This document shows positions 9,974 to 20,544 of a stretch of 64,000 nucleotides of DNA, one piece after another. Every line of letters begins with the position of its first letter. The stretch's first letter is position 1. This stretch comes from Pseudomonas sp. GV085. GTDB taxonomy: Bacteria > Pseudomonadota > Gammaproteobacteria > Pseudomonadales > Pseudomonadaceae. Under the pieces are notes generated by a model, which did not search any database, was not told the origin of the DNA, and worked only from the letters and a program-made list of their open reading frames with translations. The stretch is from contig NZ_QAOV01000003.1 of assembly GCF_003050925.1 (NCBI RefSeq), positions 310,001-374,000 on the forward strand, given 5' to 3'. Made by a program: the position numbers and the translations under genes.

Positions 9974-10620
9974 TGTCTGGCACGCTGGGCTTTCGCGAGC
10001 TCGGCCAGATGGCTTACGAGCCGGTCTGGCATGCCATGCAACGCTTCACCAACGAACGCGGCAGCGATGCCGCCGACGAGATCTGGCTGGTAGAGCATCC
10101 ACCGGTGTTCACCCAGGGCCAGGCGGGCAAGGCTGAACATTTGCTGCTCCCCGGTGATATTCCAGTAGTGCAGGTCGATCGTGGTGGTCAGGTGACATAC
10201 CACGGGCCTGGCCAGTTGGTGGCTTATCTGCTGCTGGACGTGCGCAAGCTCGGGTTTGGCGTGCGCGATCTGGTCAACCGGATGGAGCAGTGCCTGATCG
10301 AGCTGCTGGCCAGTTACGGCGTCACCGCCGTGGCCAAACCCGATGCACCGGGTGTCTACGTCGACGGGGCGAAAATCGCCTCGCTGGGTCTGCGGATCCG
10401 CCATGGCTGCTCCTTTCATGGCCTGGCCCTGAACGTGGACATGAACCTGGAACCGTTTCGACGGATTAATCCCTGCGGCTATGCCGGGCTGGCGATGACC
10501 CAGCTGAGCGATCACGCAGGATCGATTGAATTTGCCGAGGTAAGTGCCCGGCTGCGCGCGCAGCTCGTCAAACACCTCGACTATGCTGAGCAGACGACCC
10601 TGACGGGCGGAATCGACTGA
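9973..10620 (+). CDS. lipB: Octanoyl-[acyl carrier protein]:protein N-octanoyltransferase LipB
   Basis: Moves the octanoyl group from ACP to lipoyl domains, the first step of lipoate assembly. The 215-residue protein has the conserved blocks [20 protein letters not shown] and [20 protein letters not shown], with the catalytic cysteine in NPCGYAGL and the partner lysine in GAKIAS. The ATG at 9973 overlaps the ybeD stop by one base; a GTG at 9970 is an alternative start three bases earlier. lipA starts one base after its stop. Confidence 0.95.
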   Translation: MSGTLGFRELGQMAYEPVWHAMQRFTNERGSDAADEIWLVEHPPVFTQGQAGKAEHLLLPGDIPVVQVDRGGQVTYHGPGQLVAYLLLDVRKLGFGVRDLVNRMEQCLIELLASYGVTAVAKPDAPGVYVDGAKIASLGLRIRHGCSFHGLALNVDMNLEPFRRINPCGYAGLAMTQLSDHAGSIEFAEVSARLRAQLVKHLDYAEQTTLTGGID

Positions 10621-10621
10621 T

Positions 10622-11644
10622 ATGACTACTGATGCAGTGCAAACCATGATCCCGACGCTCGATGTCACCGAGCGCCCGGCCCCGCGTCCCAAGGTAGAGG
10701 CCGGCGTCAAGCTGCGCGGCGCCGAAAAGGTTGCACGCATCCCGGTGAAGATCATTCCGACTACGGAATTGCCGAAAAAACCGGACTGGATTCGTGTCCG
10801 CATCCCGGTTTCACCGGAAGTCGACCGCATCAAGGCCTTGCTGCGCAAACACAAGCTGCACAGCGTGTGCGAAGAGGCTTCCTGCCCGAACCTGGGCGAG
10901 TGTTTCTCCGGCGGCACCGCGACCTTCATGATCATGGGCGACATCTGCACCCGTCGTTGCCCGTTCTGCGACGTCGGCCACGGCCGTCCGAAGCCACTGG
11001 ACGTCAACGAACCGGAAAGCCTGGCCATCGCCATCGCCGACCTGAAACTCAAGTACGTTGTGATCACCTCGGTGGACCGTGATGACCTGCGTGACGGCGG
11101 TGCCCAGCACTTTGCCGACTGCATCCGCGAAATCCGCAAACTGTCGCCGAACGTCCAGCTCGAGACCCTGGTCCCGGACTACCGTGGCCGCATGGACATC
11201 GCCCTGGAAATCACCGCTGCCGAGCCACCGGATGTGTTCAACCACAACCTGGAAACCGTGCCGCGCCTGTACAAGGCTGCGCGTCCGGGCTCGGACTACC
11301 AGTGGTCGCTGACCCTGCTGCAACGTTTCAAGCAGATGATGCCGCACATTCCGACCAAATCCGGTTTGATGCTGGGCCTGGGCGAGACCGACGAAGAAGT
11401 CATCGAGGTCATGAAGCGCATGCGCGAACACGACATCGACATGCTGACCCTCGGCCAGTACCTGCAACCGTCCCGCAGCCACTTGCCGGTGCAGCGCTTC
11501 GTGCACCCGGACACCTTCGCCTGGTTTGCCGAGGAAGGCTACAAGATGGGCTTCAAGAACGTGGCGTCCGGTCCGTTGGTACGTTCTTCGTATCACGCTG
11601 ACGAGCAGGCCAAGCTGGTCAAGGCCGAGCTGATGTCGTCCTGA
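10622..11644 (+). CDS. lipA: Lipoyl synthase
   Basis: Radical-SAM enzyme that inserts two sulfurs into octanoyl groups on lipoyl domains. Both iron-sulfur clusters can be read: the auxiliary cluster motif [12 protein letters not shown] and the radical-SAM motif [10 protein letters not shown]. The length is 340 residues, including an N-terminal extension of about 50 residues common in Pseudomonas, and the terminal serine-rich RSSYHADE region holds the auxiliary-cluster serine. It closes the plus-strand block that began with proA, and an intrinsic terminator follows. Confidence 0.97.
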   Translation: MTTDAVQTMIPTLDVTERPAPRPKVEAGVKLRGAEKVARIPVKIIPTTELPKKPDWIRVRIPVSPEVDRIKALLRKHKLHSVCEEASCPNLGECFSGGTATFMIMGDICTRRCPFCDVGHGRPKPLDVNEPESLAIAIADLKLKYVVITSVDRDDLRDGGAQHFADCIREIRKLSPNVQLETLVPDYRGRMDIALEITAAEPPDVFNHNLETVPRLYKAARPGSDYQWSLTLLQRFKQMMPHIPTKSGLMLGLGETDEEVIEVMKRMREHDIDMLTLGQYLQPSRSHLPVQRFVHPDTFAWFAEEGYKMGFKNVASGPLVRSSYHADEQAKLVKAELMSS

Positions 11645-11662
11645 TTCAGCGCTGTGAAAAGT

Positions 11663-11698
11663 GCCCGCAAGGTTTAATCGACCTTGCGGGCTTTTTTT
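11663..11698 (+). terminator. Intrinsic terminator after lipA
   Basis: An 11-bp stem (11663-11673 with 11681-11691, GCCCGCAAGGT / ACCTTGCGGGC), a 7-base loop, and a run of seven T (11692-11698). It lies 18 bases after the lipA stop and should end the lipoate transcript. Confidence 0.9.
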
Positions 11699-11816
11699 GC
11701 CCGTCTGACAGTGATTTCGGCCCTTTCCTGCGGACGATGGGACGATTGATCCCCTTCTGTTTGTCGCCGTTCCTGACTAATGTGTGCTTGACGCTTCTAC
11801 GCTGGGAGATCCATGG

Positions 11817-12764
11817 ATGACCGCAAGACCTGACCCCACGCTCATGCCTCACACGCCTGTACCGGCGTTGCCGATGCAAGGGTTGATCGCCGTGATCGCG
11901 CCTGCCGGCCCTGCAGCGCTTGACACCGGCAAGGCCATCGCCTGGATGCGCGCACGTGGTTATTCGCTGCGGATATTTCCGGGGGTGTTCGAGAAGGATG
12001 GCTACCTCGCCGGCAGCGACGATATACGACTCAATGACCTGCACGCGGCGTTCACCGACCCGGAGGTCGATGCCATCATTTGCCTGCGTGGCGGTTACGG
12101 CACGCCTCGGTTGCTTGATCGCGTCGACTTTCAGTTGCTGCGCCACCACGCCAAGCCATTCATCGGCTACAGCGACATCACCGCGCTGCATTTGGCGATC
12201 AGCCGTTATGCGGGTTTTGTGACCTTCCATGGCCCGCTGCTCAACGCCGATCTGCTGGGTGAGCGGCTGCCACCTACCGAAACCTCTTTTTTCAATATGC
12301 TCAGTGGGCAATGCAGGGCCGGTAGTGTGCTCATGCATCCGATTGGCCGCCCGTTGACGACGATCGTACCGGGTGTCGCTCATGGGCGCCTGCTCGGTGG
12401 CAACCTGTCGATGATTGCCGCGACGATGGGTACGCCCTACCAGATCGATGCCGAGGGCGTCATTCTGTTCATCGAAGATATCAACGAGCCGCTGTATCGC
12501 ATCGACCGGTTGCTGACCCATCTGCGTCTTGCGGGGACCCTGCACAAGCTGCGTGGGGTGCTGGTGGGGGACATCGCGGGAGTTGAGGTGGTCGCGCTGG
12601 AGCGCTTGCTCAAGCAGACGTTCGAGCCATTGCTGATTCCGGTGCTGTCCGGCTGGCGCAGTGGGCATTGCAACCCGAATCTGACGTTGCCGATGGGGGC
12701 GTTGGTGCGGCTGGATGCGGGGAACAAGGAATTGGTTTTGGAACAGGATGTGGTAATCAGATAA
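11817..12764 (+). CDS. ldcA: Peptidase S66 family LD-carboxypeptidase
   Basis: Cytosolic serine peptidase predicted to remove D-alanine from murein tetrapeptides during wall recycling. The S66 nucleophile serine is in FIGYSDITALH. The later motifs FIEDINEPLYRIDR (glutamate) and SGHCN-like GWRSGHCNPNLTLPMG (histidine) complete the Ser-Glu-His triad, and CLRGGYGTPRLLD matches the family N-terminal domain. The ATG at 11817 (MTARPD) has GGGAG upstream and gives 315 residues; upstream in-frame starts lack support. It is monocistronic, convergent with the following gene, with a REP-type repeat in between. Whether it is the orthologue of P. aeruginosa LdcA or a paralogue is not certain. Confidence 0.85.
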   Translation: MTARPDPTLMPHTPVPALPMQGLIAVIAPAGPAALDTGKAIAWMRARGYSLRIFPGVFEKDGYLAGSDDIRLNDLHAAFTDPEVDAIICLRGGYGTPRLLDRVDFQLLRHHAKPFIGYSDITALHLAISRYAGFVTFHGPLLNADLLGERLPPTETSFFNMLSGQCRAGSVLMHPIGRPLTTIVPGVAHGRLLGGNLSMIAATMGTPYQIDAEGVILFIEDINEPLYRIDRLLTHLRLAGTLHKLRGVLVGDIAGVEVVALERLLKQTFEPLLIPVLSGWRSGHCNPNLTLPMGALVRLDAGNKELVLEQDVVIR

Positions 12765-12779
12765 GTCGCGAATATCTTG

Positions 12780-12855
12780 AAAAGATCGCAGCCTGCGGCA
12801 GCTCCTACGGGGTTTTGTGTACACCCGTAGGAGCTGCCGCAGGCTGCGATCTTTT
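12780..12855. repeat. REP-type inverted repeat, GCAGCCTGCGGCAGC class
   Basis: Two perfect 32-base arms (12780-12811 and 12824-12855) separated by 12 bases. The arm core is CGCAGCCTGCGGCAGCTCC. It lies between two convergent genes, 15 bases after the ldcA stop and 4 bases from the stop of the minus-strand transglycosylase. It may form a bidirectional hairpin; the terminal TTTT could help termination of ldcA. Very similar elements are at 20469 and 34556. Confidence 0.9.
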
Positions 12856-12859
12856 GCTT

Positions 12860-14182
12860 TTAGCGGTTACGCAAACCTTCCAGCAATTTGTGCGTCGGGT
12901 ACCCATCCGCCGGCCAGCCAAACGACTGTTGGGCGCTGCGGATCGCCTTGCGCGTGTTGGCGCCAATGATCCCGTCGGCGGTGCCGGCATCGTAGTTTTG
13001 TGTGCTCAGCAGGTTTTGCAGCTCGATCCGCTCGGTACGGCTCAGTGGCAGGTCATCCTTTGGCCACGTGCCGCTGATCAGTCCCGCGCCATTGAAGCGT
13101 TCGGACAACAGGCTCACCCCCAAGGCGTAGGACGACGAGTTGTTGTACTTGAGGATCGCCCGGAAGTTATCGAGCACCAGGAACGCCGGTCCACGGTAAC
13201 CGGCCGGCAGCAGCAAGGCCGCGGACAATTGCTCGGAGCCGGCCGGGACCTGCCCACCATTGGGCAGGGTAATTCCCAGTTGCCGCCATTCGGCGACGCT
13301 CTTGCGAGTCGTGCCGTCGGCCAGCAAGTAGTCGAACCCGCCTGGCAACTGCACTTCGAAGCCCCATGGCTGGCCTTTCTGCCAGCCTGAGCTTTGCAGG
13401 TAATGTGCGGTCGAGGCCAGGGCATCGGCCGAACTGCCCCAGATATCGCGGCGTCCGTCGCCATCGAAGTCCACGGCATGGGTGTTGTAGGTGGTCGGGA
13501 TGAACTGGGTCTGGCCCATGGCGCCGGCCCAGGATCCGAGCATCTTCTCGGGTTCGATATCGCCTTGTTGCAGGATTTGCAGGGCGGCAATCAATTGTGC
13601 GTGGGCGAAAGCGGGGCGACGGCCTTCGTAGGCCAGGGTCGCCAGCGAGTTGATCACCGACTTGCTGCCCTGGAACTGGCCAAAGTTGCTTTCCATGCCC
13701 CACACGGCCACCAGCGCCTGACGATCAACGCCGTAACGCTGCTCGATGCTTTGCAGGATGTCGGCGTATTGGTTGACCAGCGACTGGCCTTTGCGTACCC
13801 GCAGCGGCGACAAGGCGCCGTCGAGGTATTCCCACACCGGTTTTGCGAATTCCGGTTGGCTGCGATCGGCACGAATCACACTGGGGTCGAAGCTGACATC
13901 GGCAAAAGCGCGATCGAACAGATCGGCGCGGATACCGGCGGCCAAGGCATCCTTGCGGAAACCCGCCTGCCATTCGGCGAAGGTCTGGGTGGGCGGGATG
14001 TCGAGGTTTTCACCGTTCGCAACCACAGGCGGAACAACCGCCGGGGCGGTGGCGACAGGGAGGGTCTGAAGCGGCTGGGCGTCGGCGGCGGTAGGTTTTT
14101 CCGCGCAGGCGACTAGCAAAACGAGGCTGGAGGCAGCAATCAATTGGCGCAAGTGCCAACGACGGGAAAGACAAAAGGGCAT
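12860..14182 (-). CDS. MltB-family lytic murein transglycosylase with peptidoglycan-binding domain
   Basis: Predicted outer-membrane or periplasmic lipoprotein that cleaves peptidoglycan glycan strands. The N-terminus from the ATG at 14182 (MPFCLSRRW) has a lipobox LLVAC. The SLT family 3 domain follows with the catalytic glutamate in AVWGMESNFGQFQG, then GAMGQTQFIPTTYNTHA and DFDGDGRRDIWGS. A C-terminal PG_binding_1 domain spans roughly the last 60 residues (LQNLLSTQNYDAGTADGIIG). The length is about 440 residues; an upstream ATG at 14224 is possible but less likely. It is a paralogue of mltB at 6251. arfA lies upstream on the same strand. Confidence 0.88.
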   Translation of the reverse strand: MPFCLSRRWHLRQLIAASSLVLLVACAEKPTAADAQPLQTLPVATAPAVVPPVVANGENLDIPPTQTFAEWQAGFRKDALAAGIRADLFDRAFADVSFDPSVIRADRSQPEFAKPVWEYLDGALSPLRVRKGQSLVNQYADILQSIEQRYGVDRQALVAVWGMESNFGQFQGSKSVINSLATLAYEGRRPAFAHAQLIAALQILQQGDIEPEKMLGSWAGAMGQTQFIPTTYNTHAVDFDGDGRRDIWGSSADALASTAHYLQSSGWQKGQPWGFEVQLPGGFDYLLADGTTRKSVAEWRQLGITLPNGGQVPAGSEQLSAALLLPAGYRGPAFLVLDNFRAILKYNNSSSYALGVSLLSERFNGAGLISGTWPKDDLPLSRTERIELQNLLSTQNYDAGTADGIIGANTRKAIRSAQQSFGWPADGYPTHKLLEGLRNR

Positions 14183-14244
14183 GCACGGGTCCAGGGAATA
14201 CGGATCAGGTGCAGACCTTAACATGTTGAGCGGATGCTTGCCTT

Positions 14245-14409
14245 TCAGGCCGCCAGAAAGTAAGAAGCCTCCCAGCTGTCAGACTGGAAGGCTTCGCGGC
14301 GGTAGCTGCCTTTGCCCTTGGCGGGGCGTTCCTGGCGGCTGCGGAACAATGGCTGGGCGATGATGGATTTGGCCTTGTTGGGGCCATGCTTCGATGGCTT
14401 TTTGCTCAT
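14245..14409 (-). CDS. arfA: Alternative ribosome-rescue factor ArfA
   Basis: ArfA recruits RF2 to ribosomes stalled on non-stop mRNA, as a back-up to tmRNA. The 54-residue product starts MSKKPSKHGPNKAKSIIAQ and has the family core PLFRSRQERPAKGKGSYRR followed by the tryptophan motif SWEASYF, matching E. coli ArfA. The start at 14409 has GAGAAG upstream; longer in-frame starts do not fit. The coding sequence contains a strong hairpin (14264-14295) just before the stop, as in other arfA genes whose mRNA is made non-stop so that the protein is degraded via tmRNA unless tmRNA is limiting. This control is inferred from the sequence. Confidence 0.9.
   Translation of the reverse strand: MSKKPSKHGPNKAKSIIAQPLFRSRQERPAKGKGSYRREAFQSDSWEASYFLAA
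14264..14295 (-). promoter_or_regulatory. Intragenic hairpin in arfA (RNase III site or internal terminator)
   Basis: On the minus strand a 12-bp stem with one G-U pair (5' arm 14295-14284, 3' arm 14275-14264) and an 8-base loop, followed by TTACTTT. It covers codons about 39-49 and leaves six sense codons before the stop. Cleavage or termination here would create a non-stop arfA mRNA, the known way arfA is placed under tmRNA control in gammaproteobacteria. Confidence 0.75.
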
Positions 14410-14507
14410 GGTGACTTCTCGCAAGTGAATGGATTTTGCGAGGCGAATCATCGGCCGAAGTTGAAAGGCTGTCCAGTCCCGATGTCTGTCTGAAAAAGCG
14501 CCGCTCT

Positions 14508-14609
14508 TTGTAGGAGCGAGCTTGCTCGCGAAGCACTTGAGGGCGCCGCGTTAAATCAGAACGTCTGCGTTATCGTTAACGACCTTCGCGAGCAAGCTCG
14601 CTCCTACAA
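14508..14609. repeat. REP-type inverted repeat pair, GAGCGAGCTTGCTCGCG class
   Basis: Perfect 26-base arms at 14508-14533 and 14584-14609, 50 bases apart. Each arm is itself nearly palindromic (GCGAGCTTGCTCGC). It lies in the 209-base gap between holA and arfA (both minus strand), nine bases after the holA stop. I see no gene in the remaining 14410-14507, which should hold the arfA promoter. Confidence 0.88.
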
Positions 14610-14618
14610 GGTGCGGGG

Positions 14619-15656
14619 TTACTCAGCGGGCAGGGTCAGGCGCTGCCCAGCCATCAGCAACGTCAACCGGCTCAAACTCATCCACGGCGAACCGGCCGCC
14701 TGGCCTTTGATCTGCGCATCAATGCGTTGCGCTTCGAGCAGCAGTTGCGCCCAGCGTTGTGCCGAGTAGCGCTGCAGGGCTTTGCTCACCAACGGCTTGC
14801 GTTTGTCCCAGACCGGAGGCTTGGCCTGGCTGAAGGCCTTGTCCAGCGGCGTCCCCTGGCTGTATTGCAGCGAAATGTTGGCCAGCAGGCGCAACTCCCG
14901 GGCCAGGGCCCAGAGAATCACCGGCGGCTCGACGCCTTCACCGCGTAAGCCTTCGAGCATGCGCAACGCATGGGCCGCTTCACCATTGAGCACCGCATCG
15001 GTCAGGCCAAAAACGTCGAAGCGCGCACTGTCGGCCACCGCTGCCTGTACAGTTTCAACGGTGATCTGACCCCCCTCGGCCATCAGTTTGAGCTTTTCGA
15101 TTTCCTGGGCGGCGGCCAGCAAATTGCCCTCGACCCGCGCCGCGATCAGCTCAACGGCGTCCTGGCTGGCGGAAAGCCCGGCCTGGGACAAACGTTGGCG
15201 GATCCAGCTTGGCAGCTGGGCGACATCGACTGGCCAGATCTGCACGAACTGGGTCTGTTGTCCTTCGACCAGCGCTTTGCCCCACTTGGTTTTCTGCGCG
15301 CTGCCATCGAGTTTCGGCAGGCTGATCAGCAGTACGGTGTCGTCAGCCGGGCGCGAGCAGTACTCGATCAGTGCGGCGGCACCTTTGTCGCCGGGTTTGC
15401 CGGAAGGCAAGCGCAGTTCCAGCAGGCGCTTTTCGGCGAACAGTGACATGCTGGCACCGGCTTGCAGCAACGTCCCCCAGTCGAAACTGGCGTCGGCGGC
15501 AAACACCTGGCGCTCATCGAATCCCTGCTGACGGGCGGTAGTGCGAACAGCGTCGGCCGCCTCCTGGCACAGCAACGGGTCATCGCCGCTGATGATGTAG
15601 ACCGGCGCAAGGGCGCCTTGCAGGTGTTTGGCGAGTTGGGCGGGGGCGAGCTTCAT
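14619..15656 (-). CDS. holA: DNA polymerase III subunit delta
   Basis: Clamp-loader subunit that opens the beta sliding clamp during DNA replication. The 345-residue protein matches the family length. It begins MKLAPAQLAKHLQGALAPVY, followed by the family blocks VYIISGDDPLLCQEAADAVR and later PVILWALARELRLL. The degenerate AAA+ domain lacks a functional Walker A, as expected for delta. It lies 39 bases downstream of lptE and is the last gene of the leuS-lptE-holA run, an order conserved in many gammaproteobacteria. Confidence 0.95.
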   Translation of the reverse strand: MKLAPAQLAKHLQGALAPVYIISGDDPLLCQEAADAVRTTARQQGFDERQVFAADASFDWGTLLQAGASMSLFAEKRLLELRLPSGKPGDKGAAALIEYCSRPADDTVLLISLPKLDGSAQKTKWGKALVEGQQTQFVQIWPVDVAQLPSWIRQRLSQAGLSASQDAVELIAARVEGNLLAAAQEIEKLKLMAEGGQITVETVQAAVADSARFDVFGLTDAVLNGEAAHALRMLEGLRGEGVEPPVILWALARELRLLANISLQYSQGTPLDKAFSQAKPPVWDKRKPLVSKALQRYSAQRWAQLLLEAQRIDAQIKGQAAGSPWMSLSRLTLLMAGQRLTLPAE

Positions 15657-15695
15657 AAGAGAGGGCGAACGGGGCGCCTGAGCACCCCGTAAGTC

Positions 15696-16301
15696 TTACT
15701 GCTGCGGCAGTTCGACAGGCGACTGACGCGGGGTATCCGCTTCAGCCTTCTTTGCCGCTTCCAGTGCTGCGGCATCAGCCTTGGCCTTGGCTTCGGCAGT
15801 CTGCTGCAACTGATCCAGTTGGCCAGGGCTCAGTTGTTGCAGGCGCAGCATCATGCGCTGAACCAGCTCGCGGCGGGCCTCTGTCCGGGCCGTTGCGGCT
15901 TCCTGGTCGGAACCCACCAGGTTGTTGCCGTCGTGCATGTAGATTTTCTGCACTTCAAGCTTGTCGCTCATCAGTGGCAGGTCACCGCGACCAAGGATGT
16001 CGTAGTTCAATACGGTGGTCACCTGGTACTCGCCAGCACGACCGGCACCAGCGTAGCTGAGGATACGTTGGCTTTCCTGCTCATTGGTCAGCACCAGTTT
16101 GTAAGGTGCGCCGTTAAAGACCTTGACGCCGCTGCCTTCCAGTGTCTGACGCAACTGGGTCACGGTTGGACCATAGGCGTTACGGGCGCTCAGGTCGAGT
16201 TCCTTGATCGCCAGTTCGTCGGTGCCGGTGCCGCGCAGCTGGAAACCGCAGGCGCTCAACAGAACCGCGAGGCCCATCACCAGCAGATTGCGTTTGATCA
16301 T
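15696..16301 (-). CDS. lptE: LPS-assembly lipoprotein LptE
   Basis: Outer-membrane lipoprotein that plugs the LptD barrel and helps insert lipopolysaccharide into the outer leaflet. The start at 16301 (MIKRNLLVMGLAVLL) has AGGGGAG eight bases upstream and gives 201 residues. A lipobox LLSAC is followed by GFQLRGTG, the conserved LptE N-terminus. The C-terminal 40 residues are alanine/lysine-rich and low in complexity. The gene sits between leuS and holA, its usual place. Confidence 0.94.
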   Translation of the reverse strand: MIKRNLLVMGLAVLLSACGFQLRGTGTDELAIKELDLSARNAYGPTVTQLRQTLEGSGVKVFNGAPYKLVLTNEQESQRILSYAGAGRAGEYQVTTVLNYDILGRGDLPLMSDKLEVQKIYMHDGNNLVGSDQEAATARTEARRELVQRMMLRLQQLSPGQLDQLQQTAEAKAKADAAALEAAKKAEADTPRQSPVELPQQ

Positions 16302-16388
16302 CTTGTTGCTCCCCTTGAAACCATGTGGGCCGATCAAGCGGCCCGAAAGGTTTTACTCGGCGCCAGGCTCACCTGGCGCCCGATCCAA

Positions 16389-19136
<2,748 letters not shown>

Positions 19137-19276
19137 CTACCGAGGGAAACCCTGATTGCTGCCGCACGTCCAGCAAAAACCGCTGCGAGGGCCGTTGGTC
19201 GCGGCGTTCAGCCGGTTTGTTCATGGAAGCTAAGCTCTAACTGGGGAGTAGGTCTTATCTTCCAATGAGGTGAGGG

Positions 19277-19597
19277 ATGGTTGAGTCTCAGCAAAAAGCT
19301 ACAAAACCGGAGCTGTACGAAAGGCTGATCGATCGTTTGGCCTTGGCCCTGGACGCGGCAAGAACCGCTGGCCGGTTGCGCGACGAACACCCTCTGGAAC
19401 TGGAACTGCGTGGTCTGAGCCCCGCAGAGTTTGCACTGGTCAAGGCGTATCTGGATCGCAGTGAGCGTGAGACGCACGGATGCTTGTCAGAGGCGGTAAA
19501 GCAACTCGACGTACCACGTTCGGCCAAGATTATCTGGCTCAAGGACAAGGTTCCCGGCAGAGACGCGGTAAAGGTCCGGTCTTTCCAGTTCAAATAG
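19277..19597 (+). CDS. Hypothetical protein, 106 residues
   Basis: Not recognised. The product is a soluble, mostly helical, charged protein (MVESQQKATKPELYERLIDR...). It has an acidic, Leu/Arg/Ala-rich first half, a single cysteine near residue 68 and a basic C-terminus (KIIWLKDKVPGRDAVKVRSF). There is no signal peptide, membrane segment or known motif. GAGG lies about 10 bases before the ATG. It is divergent from leuS and followed by a YdcF-like gene after 104 bases. Codon usage looks like that of its neighbours, so I think it is real. Confidence 0.7.
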   Translation: MVESQQKATKPELYERLIDRLALALDAARTAGRLRDEHPLELELRGLSPAEFALVKAYLDRSERETHGCLSEAVKQLDVPRSAKIIWLKDKVPGRDAVKVRSFQFK

Positions 19598-19701
19598 GGC
19601 ACAGAGCCTTGCTCCATGCATTTTTGAAATATAGTCCTTGCGTAATGATTGTCGCATTGCTCCAACCCACTTAGGCTTCGGGCATCTCCGGGAGATGCTC
19701 A

Positions 19702-20463
19702 ATGCCTTTTCGTTATTTCGTAAAACAACTTCTTTTGCCACCCGGCATTCTATTGCTGCTGCTTTTGCTTGCCTGGTGGTTGCGCCGATCCAGGCCGAGG
19801 CTTGCCGGTGCGTGCTTTGCGCTGGGCCTGGGGGGCTTCTGGCTGATGAGCCTGCCGGTGGTGGTGCAGTGGAGTGCCGGCCTGCTCGAGCGGGAGCCAC
19901 CGCTGGCCCGCGATGAATGGGCAGTCCTGGGGCAGCGCGCGGATGCGATCGTGGTCCTCGGCTCGGGGCGCGAACGCGGTGACGTGGCCTGGGGCGCCGA
20001 CCAGCCCACGGGCGTCGGCCTGGAGCGCCAGCGCTTTGCCGCGCGGCTGGCCAAGGCTTCCGGCTTGCCGGTGCTGACCAGCGGCGGCTTGCATTACGGC
20101 ACGCCACCCAGCGAGGCGCAGATGATGGCTGACTCCTTGGGCGATGATTTTGGCGTGAACGTGCGTTGGCAGGAAGGGCGCAGCCGCACGACCTGGGAAA
20201 ATGCGCAGTTCAGCGCCGAAGTGCTGCTGCCACAGGGCGTCAAACGTGTGGTGCTCGTGACCCATGCCGCGCATATGCCACGAGCGGTCTGGAGTTTTCG
20301 CAAGGCCGGGTTTGAGGTGGTGCCGGCGCCGGTAGGGTTTCTGGGCGGCGACAACGCACGGCCACTGGGTGGCTGGATGCCGGAGTTCAAGGCGATCTGG
20401 CAGAACGGGCAATTGATGAACGAGGCGGTGGGGCAGATCGGTTATTCGTTGTTTTACCGATAA
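19702..20463 (+). CDS. YdcF/ElyC (DUF218) family membrane protein
   Basis: Predicted inner-membrane protein with two N-terminal helices (about residues 10-25 and 33-52) and a DUF218 domain. Its core is read from ADAIVVLGSGR (near residue 93) through LPVLTSGGLHYGTPPSEAQMM and RVVLVTHAAHMPRAVWSFRKAGFEVVPAPVGF. In E. coli the relatives ElyC and SanA affect peptidoglycan or envelope barrier function; the biochemical activity is unsettled. The 253-residue length is normal for the family. It is convergent with lnt, with a REP-type repeat between them. Confidence 0.82.
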   Translation: MPFRYFVKQLLLPPGILLLLLLLAWWLRRSRPRLAGACFALGLGGFWLMSLPVVVQWSAGLLEREPPLARDEWAVLGQRADAIVVLGSGRERGDVAWGADQPTGVGLERQRFAARLAKASGLPVLTSGGLHYGTPPSEAQMMADSLGDDFGVNVRWQEGRSRTTWENAQFSAEVLLPQGVKRVVLVTHAAHMPRAVWSFRKAGFEVVPAPVGFLGGDNARPLGGWMPEFKAIWQNGQLMNEAVGQIGYSLFYR

Positions 20464-20468
20464 AGATC

Positions 20469-20544
20469 AAAAGATCGCAGCCTGCGGCAGCTCCTACAGT
20501 TGGAATGCAATCCCTGTAGGAGCTGCCGCAGGCTGCGATCTTTT
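20469..20544. repeat. REP-type inverted repeat, GCAGCCTGCGGCAGC class
   Basis: Two perfect 31-base arms (20469-20499, 20514-20544) around a 14-base loop. It fills the space between two convergent genes: five bases after the ydcF-like stop and directly touching the lnt stop codon (20545-20547). The sequence is almost the same as the element at 12780. Confidence 0.9.

Noticed and set aside
14245..14451. A 68-codon version of arfA starting at 14451
   Set aside because: The extra 14 residues do not resemble ArfA, while the ATG at 14409 gives the family N-terminus and has a ribosome site.
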